From positions 1 to 8,078 of the forward strand of contig CALEZT010000273.1 of the NCBI GenBank assembly GCA_937927975.1: a stretch of DNA of 8,078 nt, given 5' to 3'. Under the pieces are notes generated by a model. That model was not told where the DNA came from and did no database searches. It worked only from the letters and a program-made list of their open reading frames with translations. The stretch comes from an uncultured Phycisphaerales bacterium (GTDB lineage Bacteria; Planctomycetota; Phycisphaerae; Sedimentisphaerales; Anaerobacaceae). Of this stretch, positions 5,910-8,078 are shown piece after piece. The position numbers were made by a program, and so were the translations under genes. Each line of letters starts with the position of its first letter. Position 1 is the stretch's first letter.

Positions 5910-7247
5910 ATGGTCAGACGCGTTTCCACATGGCTTCTCATATTCGTTTTCGTCGGTTCCGCCGGTGGCTGGGGGCTCTCGACGAACGAGGGGCTCGGGG
6001 GACCGATCCGGGTCGCAACAGGGCCCGCCCGTTCCCAGGTCCGACAGATTCAATTCAGCCCATGCGACATTGTCGTGGCGTTCGAACCCAATGTGCCCGC
6101 CGAGGTCAAAACGAACATTTTGGCAGCCAACGGTTGCTCCCTCTTGCGCTCTTGTCGCTGGACCGACCGCCACCTTGCCAGGGTCCCGTGGGGTCAGGCG
6201 CCCGAGTGGACGGTCGCAAGACTTCAGGCTTGCCCCGAGGTGAACTACGCGGAAGTCAACGCTTACGTACACAGCGCGTTCGTTCCCAACGATCCTTTGC
6301 ACTCCCTCCAATGGAATTTTCAGAACCCTGTCAATGGCGGCATCCGGATGGAAAAGGCCTGGGATATCGTTCAGGGCGACCCGAACGTGATCGTCGCGGT
6401 TCTCGACACCGGCATCGCCTATGAAGACTTCGGACGGTATCGGCTGGCTCCGGATCTGGCCGGGGCGTCCTTCGTGAAGGGATACGATTTCGTCAATGAT
6501 GACGAGCATCCCAACGACGACCACGGCCACGGGACGCACGTCGCCGGCACGATCGTGCAAAGCACCAACAACGGCCTGGGCGTGGCCGGCGTAGCGTTCG
6601 GCTGTTCGATTATGCCGGTCAAGGTGCTGGACGCCGAGGGCTCGGGTGACCATTTCGCGGTCGCCTCGGGGATTCGATTCGCTGTGGAGAACGGAGCCCG
6701 CGTCATCAACATGAGCTTCGGAAGCTCAGCCAACACGCGGACGCTTCGAGACACCGTGGCCTGGGCGTATGGGCAGGGGGTGACGATCGTTTGTGCCATG
6801 GGCAACGATTTTCGCAACGGCAACCCGACGATCTACCCCGCCGGCTATGAGGCCTACTGCATTGCCGTCGGAGCGGCGCGATTCGATCTGCGAAGGGCCG
6901 CGTACTCCGGCACGGGTTTCCACCTGGACGTTCTGGCCCCCGGCGGCGACACCCAGGTGGACCAGAACAACGATGGGTACCCTGACGGCATTCTCCAGCA
7001 GACCTTTTCCGGCGATCCCGGCGAATTCGCCTACTGGTACATGCAGGGAACATCTATGGCCACGCCGCACGTAAGTGGTTTGGCGGCCCTGTTGATCTCC
7101 CAAGGCGTGGTCGAGCCGGGAGAGGTCGCTGAAACCATCAAGAAGACCGCCCGCGATTTGGGACGGACCGGATGGGACCCCGAGCATGGCTGGGGGCTCA
7201 TCGATGCGTCCGCTGCCCTCAGGCTTCGTCTGGACGCCACGCACTGA
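5910..7247 (+). CDS. Secreted subtilisin-family (S8) serine protease
   Basis: This is a 445-residue preproprotease. Residues 1-20 or so are a signal peptide (MVRR, then STWLLIFVFVGSAGG). Residues about 48-118 look like an inhibitory propeptide (IVVAFEPNVPAEV through ARVPWG to VNYAEVN), similar in layout to fervidolysin-type propeptides. The catalytic domain spans about 125-440 with the full triad: Asp166 in AVLDTG, His207 in GHGTHVAG and Ser382 in GTSMATPHVSG. Asn299 in AMGND is the oxyanion residue. Between Asn299 and Ser382 a loop DQNNDGYPDG (351-360) looks like a calcium site. It has seven cysteines and no C-terminal sorting or PKD domain. The ATG at 5910 follows AAGAGG (5897-5902) with 7 bases between. 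It is expected to act outside the cytoplasm, cleaving itself and then protein substrates; the real substrate is unknown. It is transcribed away from the CBS operon. Confidence 0.95.
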   Translation: MVRRVSTWLLIFVFVGSAGGWGLSTNEGLGGPIRVATGPARSQVRQIQFSPCDIVVAFEPNVPAEVKTNILAANGCSLLRSCRWTDRHLARVPWGQAPEWTVARLQACPEVNYAEVNAYVHSAFVPNDPLHSLQWNFQNPVNGGIRMEKAWDIVQGDPNVIVAVLDTGIAYEDFGRYRLAPDLAGASFVKGYDFVNDDEHPNDDHGHGTHVAGTIVQSTNNGLGVAGVAFGCSIMPVKVLDAEGSGDHFAVASGIRFAVENGARVINMSFGSSANTRTLRDTVAWAYGQGVTIVCAMGNDFRNGNPTIYPAGYEAYCIAVGAARFDLRRAAYSGTGFHLDVLAPGGDTQVDQNNDGYPDGILQQTFSGDPGEFAYWYMQGTSMATPHVSGLAALLISQGVVEPGEVAETIKKTARDLGRTGWDPEHGWGLIDASAALRLRLDATH

Positions 7248-7319
7248 CCCTGTGGGCCGGGGCCGATAATCCGGCTTAAGCGGGGCGATCGACCGGTTCC
7301 CGGCGTAGTGCGACCTGCC

Positions 7320-7345
7320 AACGACCTTCGGGCGTCGTTTTCGCT
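7320..7345 (+). terminator. Candidate terminator after the protease
   Basis: AACGAC-type arms (ACGAC at 7321-7325, GTCGT at 7334-7338, plus A7320-T7339) enclose CTTCGGGC with a UUCG loop and are followed by TTTTCGCTT. The stem is only 6 bp. A second hairpin (GCCGG at 7256-7260, CCGGC at 7271-7275) lies 8 bases after the stop but lacks a T-run. Either or both could end the protease transcript before the parA promoter. Confidence 0.4.
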
Positions 7346-7374
7346 TGTGAATGAAGGGGTTTGTGTGGTAAAAT
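7345..7374 (+). promoter_or_regulatory. Promoter of the parA-type gene
   Basis: TTGTGA at 7345-7350 (four of six matches to TTGACA), an 18-base spacer and TAAAAT at 7369-7374, preceded by TGG for an extended -10. Transcription would start near 7381, leaving a leader of about 75 bases before the ATG at 7456. The leader holds a seven-codon open frame at 7406-7429 that I do not regard as a gene. Confidence 0.6.
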
Positions 7375-7455
7375 ACATCATTGTTTCTGGGGTCGATTGG
7401 TGAATATGGGCAAGCGGCAACGTCTGTGACGGCGACGAGGGGTGGCGCCTGCGGA

Positions 7456-8078
7456 ATGCAGATCATAGCGGTGGCAAATCAAAAGGGCGGTTGCGGCAAG
7501 ACGACGACCGCCATCAATCTTTCGGCGGCTCTGGCCAAGCACGGGCACAGGGTTCTGCTGGTCGATTTTGATCCGCAGGGCCACGCGACGCTGGGCCTGG
7601 GCTACGACCCCAACAGCTTCGACAAGAGTGCTTACCACGTCATGGTGGACTACCTGCGAATCTCCGCTGTGGCGGTGGGCACTCGGGTCGCAAGGCTGCA
7701 CCTTCTGCCCAGCAACGTTCTCTTGGGGGGGGCGGAGCTGGCTCTACGCGGCGTGCCCGGCAAGGAGCTGATCCTGGGCGAGCAGTTGCGAAGCGTCGCC
7801 CGAGACTATGACTTCTGCGTGATTGACTGCTCGCCGTCGCTGGGGCTGCTCATGCTCAATGCGCTGGTGGCCAGCACAGGCGTCCTCATCCCTGTCCAGG
7901 CCCACTTCTACTCGCTCGATGGCCTCAAGCGGATTCTCGACACGATGCGTCACATTCGGGCCCGCTTCTATCCTTGTCGGGTGGCGCCCCTGGGCGTGGT
8001 TCTGACGTTCGTGGAGGATCGGACCGCCCTGAGCAAGCGGATCGAGGCGGGCCTTCGCGGCCTGTTCGGGGCTTTGGT
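7456..8078 (+). CDS. ParA/Soj-family partition ATPase, 3'-truncated by the window
   Basis: The 207 visible residues are a ParA-type Walker ATPase, which binds ATP, dimerises on DNA and positions chromosomes, plasmids or protein cargo, usually with a ParB-like partner. Signatures are the deviant Walker A KGGCGKTTT (signature Lys10, P-loop Lys15), Walker A' LLVDFDPQG (Asp39), Walker B FCVIDCSPSLG (Asp124), and the later VVLTFVEDRTALSKRI. No N-terminal helix-turn-helix precedes the P-loop, so it is Soj-like rather than P1 ParA-like. Position 13 is Cys where many homologues have Val. The frame has no stop up to 8078, so the C-terminus is unseen; a fusion there cannot be excluded. The ATG at 7456 matches where the family begins, though its best Shine-Dalgarno (GAGGGG, 7437-7442) is 13 bases away; GTG at 7426 is an in-frame alternative. 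A ParB gene is not in view, so I leave the symbol blank. Confidence 0.92.
   Translation, partial: MQIIAVANQKGGCGKTTTAINLSAALAKHGHRVLLVDFDPQGHATLGLGYDPNSFDKSAYHVMVDYLRISAVAVGTRVARLHLLPSNVLLGGAELALRGVPGKELILGEQLRSVARDYDFCVIDCSPSLGLLMLNALVASTGVLIPVQAHFYSLDGLKRILDTMRHIRARFYPCRVAPLGVVLTFVEDRTALSKRIEAGLRGLFGAL

Noticed and set aside
5691..6653. A 320-codon minus-strand frame opposite the protease start
   Set aside because: It is antisense to the signal peptide, propeptide and Asp/His motifs of the S8 protease and shows no domain.
7406..7429. Seven-codon frame (MGKRQRL) in the parA leader, as a regulatory peptide
   Set aside because: Its only purine run (GGTGA) is two bases from the ATG, too close to act as a ribosome site, and there is no attenuator-like structure that depends on it.
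7725..7732. Run of eight G in parA as a possible frameshift or indel
   Set aside because: The frame stays open and family-like on both sides (LPSNVLLGG then AELAL), so the count of G appears right.
1..8078. CRISPR arrays, tRNA/rRNA genes, insertion sequences, phage or defence genes
   Set aside because: I saw no spaced direct repeats, no tRNA cloverleaf or rRNA core sequence, no transposase motif or terminal inverted repeats, and no recognisable defence gene.

Overview
The window is about 62% GC by eye and looks like the end of a metagenome-type contig from a planctomycete, most likely class Phycisphaerae (Sedimentisphaerales-like). This is an inference. It rests on a pseudopilin of the [16 protein letters not shown] type with a C-terminal FFDGH motif, a secreted LamG protein with a dockerin-like DxTxDGxVD loop followed by a WL element, and a ParA with a KGGCGKTTT P-loop. 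No single marker gene settles the taxonomy.

Layout. Bases 1-46 are not genomic: they match the Illumina P7/i7/Read 2 adapter. Real sequence starts at about 47, inside a secretin gene (GspD/PulD family, type II secretion outer-membrane channel) that runs rightwards to 1637 and lacks its 5' end. A strong intrinsic terminator at 1670-1712 lies between it and a convergent pseudopilin gene (1737-2492, minus). Further right on the minus strand are a 634-residue secreted protein (2692-4596; mutarotase-like beta-sandwich, dockerin-like pair, LamG) and a tight two-gene operon of stand-alone CBS-pair proteins (5662 down to 4849). Divergent from that operon, on the plus strand, is a secreted subtilisin-family protease (5910-7247). 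A ParA/Soj-type ATPase starts at 7456 and runs off the right edge.

How the parts may work together. The secretin and the pseudopilin both belong to the type II secretion/type IV pilus machinery. The LamG protein and the protease are exported products of the kind such bacteria use on polymers. That any of these are exported through this secretin is a guess. The CBS pair looks like small adenine-nucleotide sensors, and ParA is a chromosome-segregation or positioning ATPase; neither has an evident link to the secretion genes.

Regulation. Three genes (pseudopilin, LamG protein, parA) have a TGN-TANAAT extended -10 element, and in two cases it sits so close to the longest possible start that it argues for the downstream start with a Shine-Dalgarno. 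A perfect 13-bp dyad (GTGACC-C-GGTCAC) lies upstream of the LamG gene promoter.

I did not find a clearly new biological system. The best leads are the LamG protein's domain order with its upstream dyad, the paired low-complexity inserts in the secretin, and the adapter artefact, which would corrupt any database entry made from this contig.
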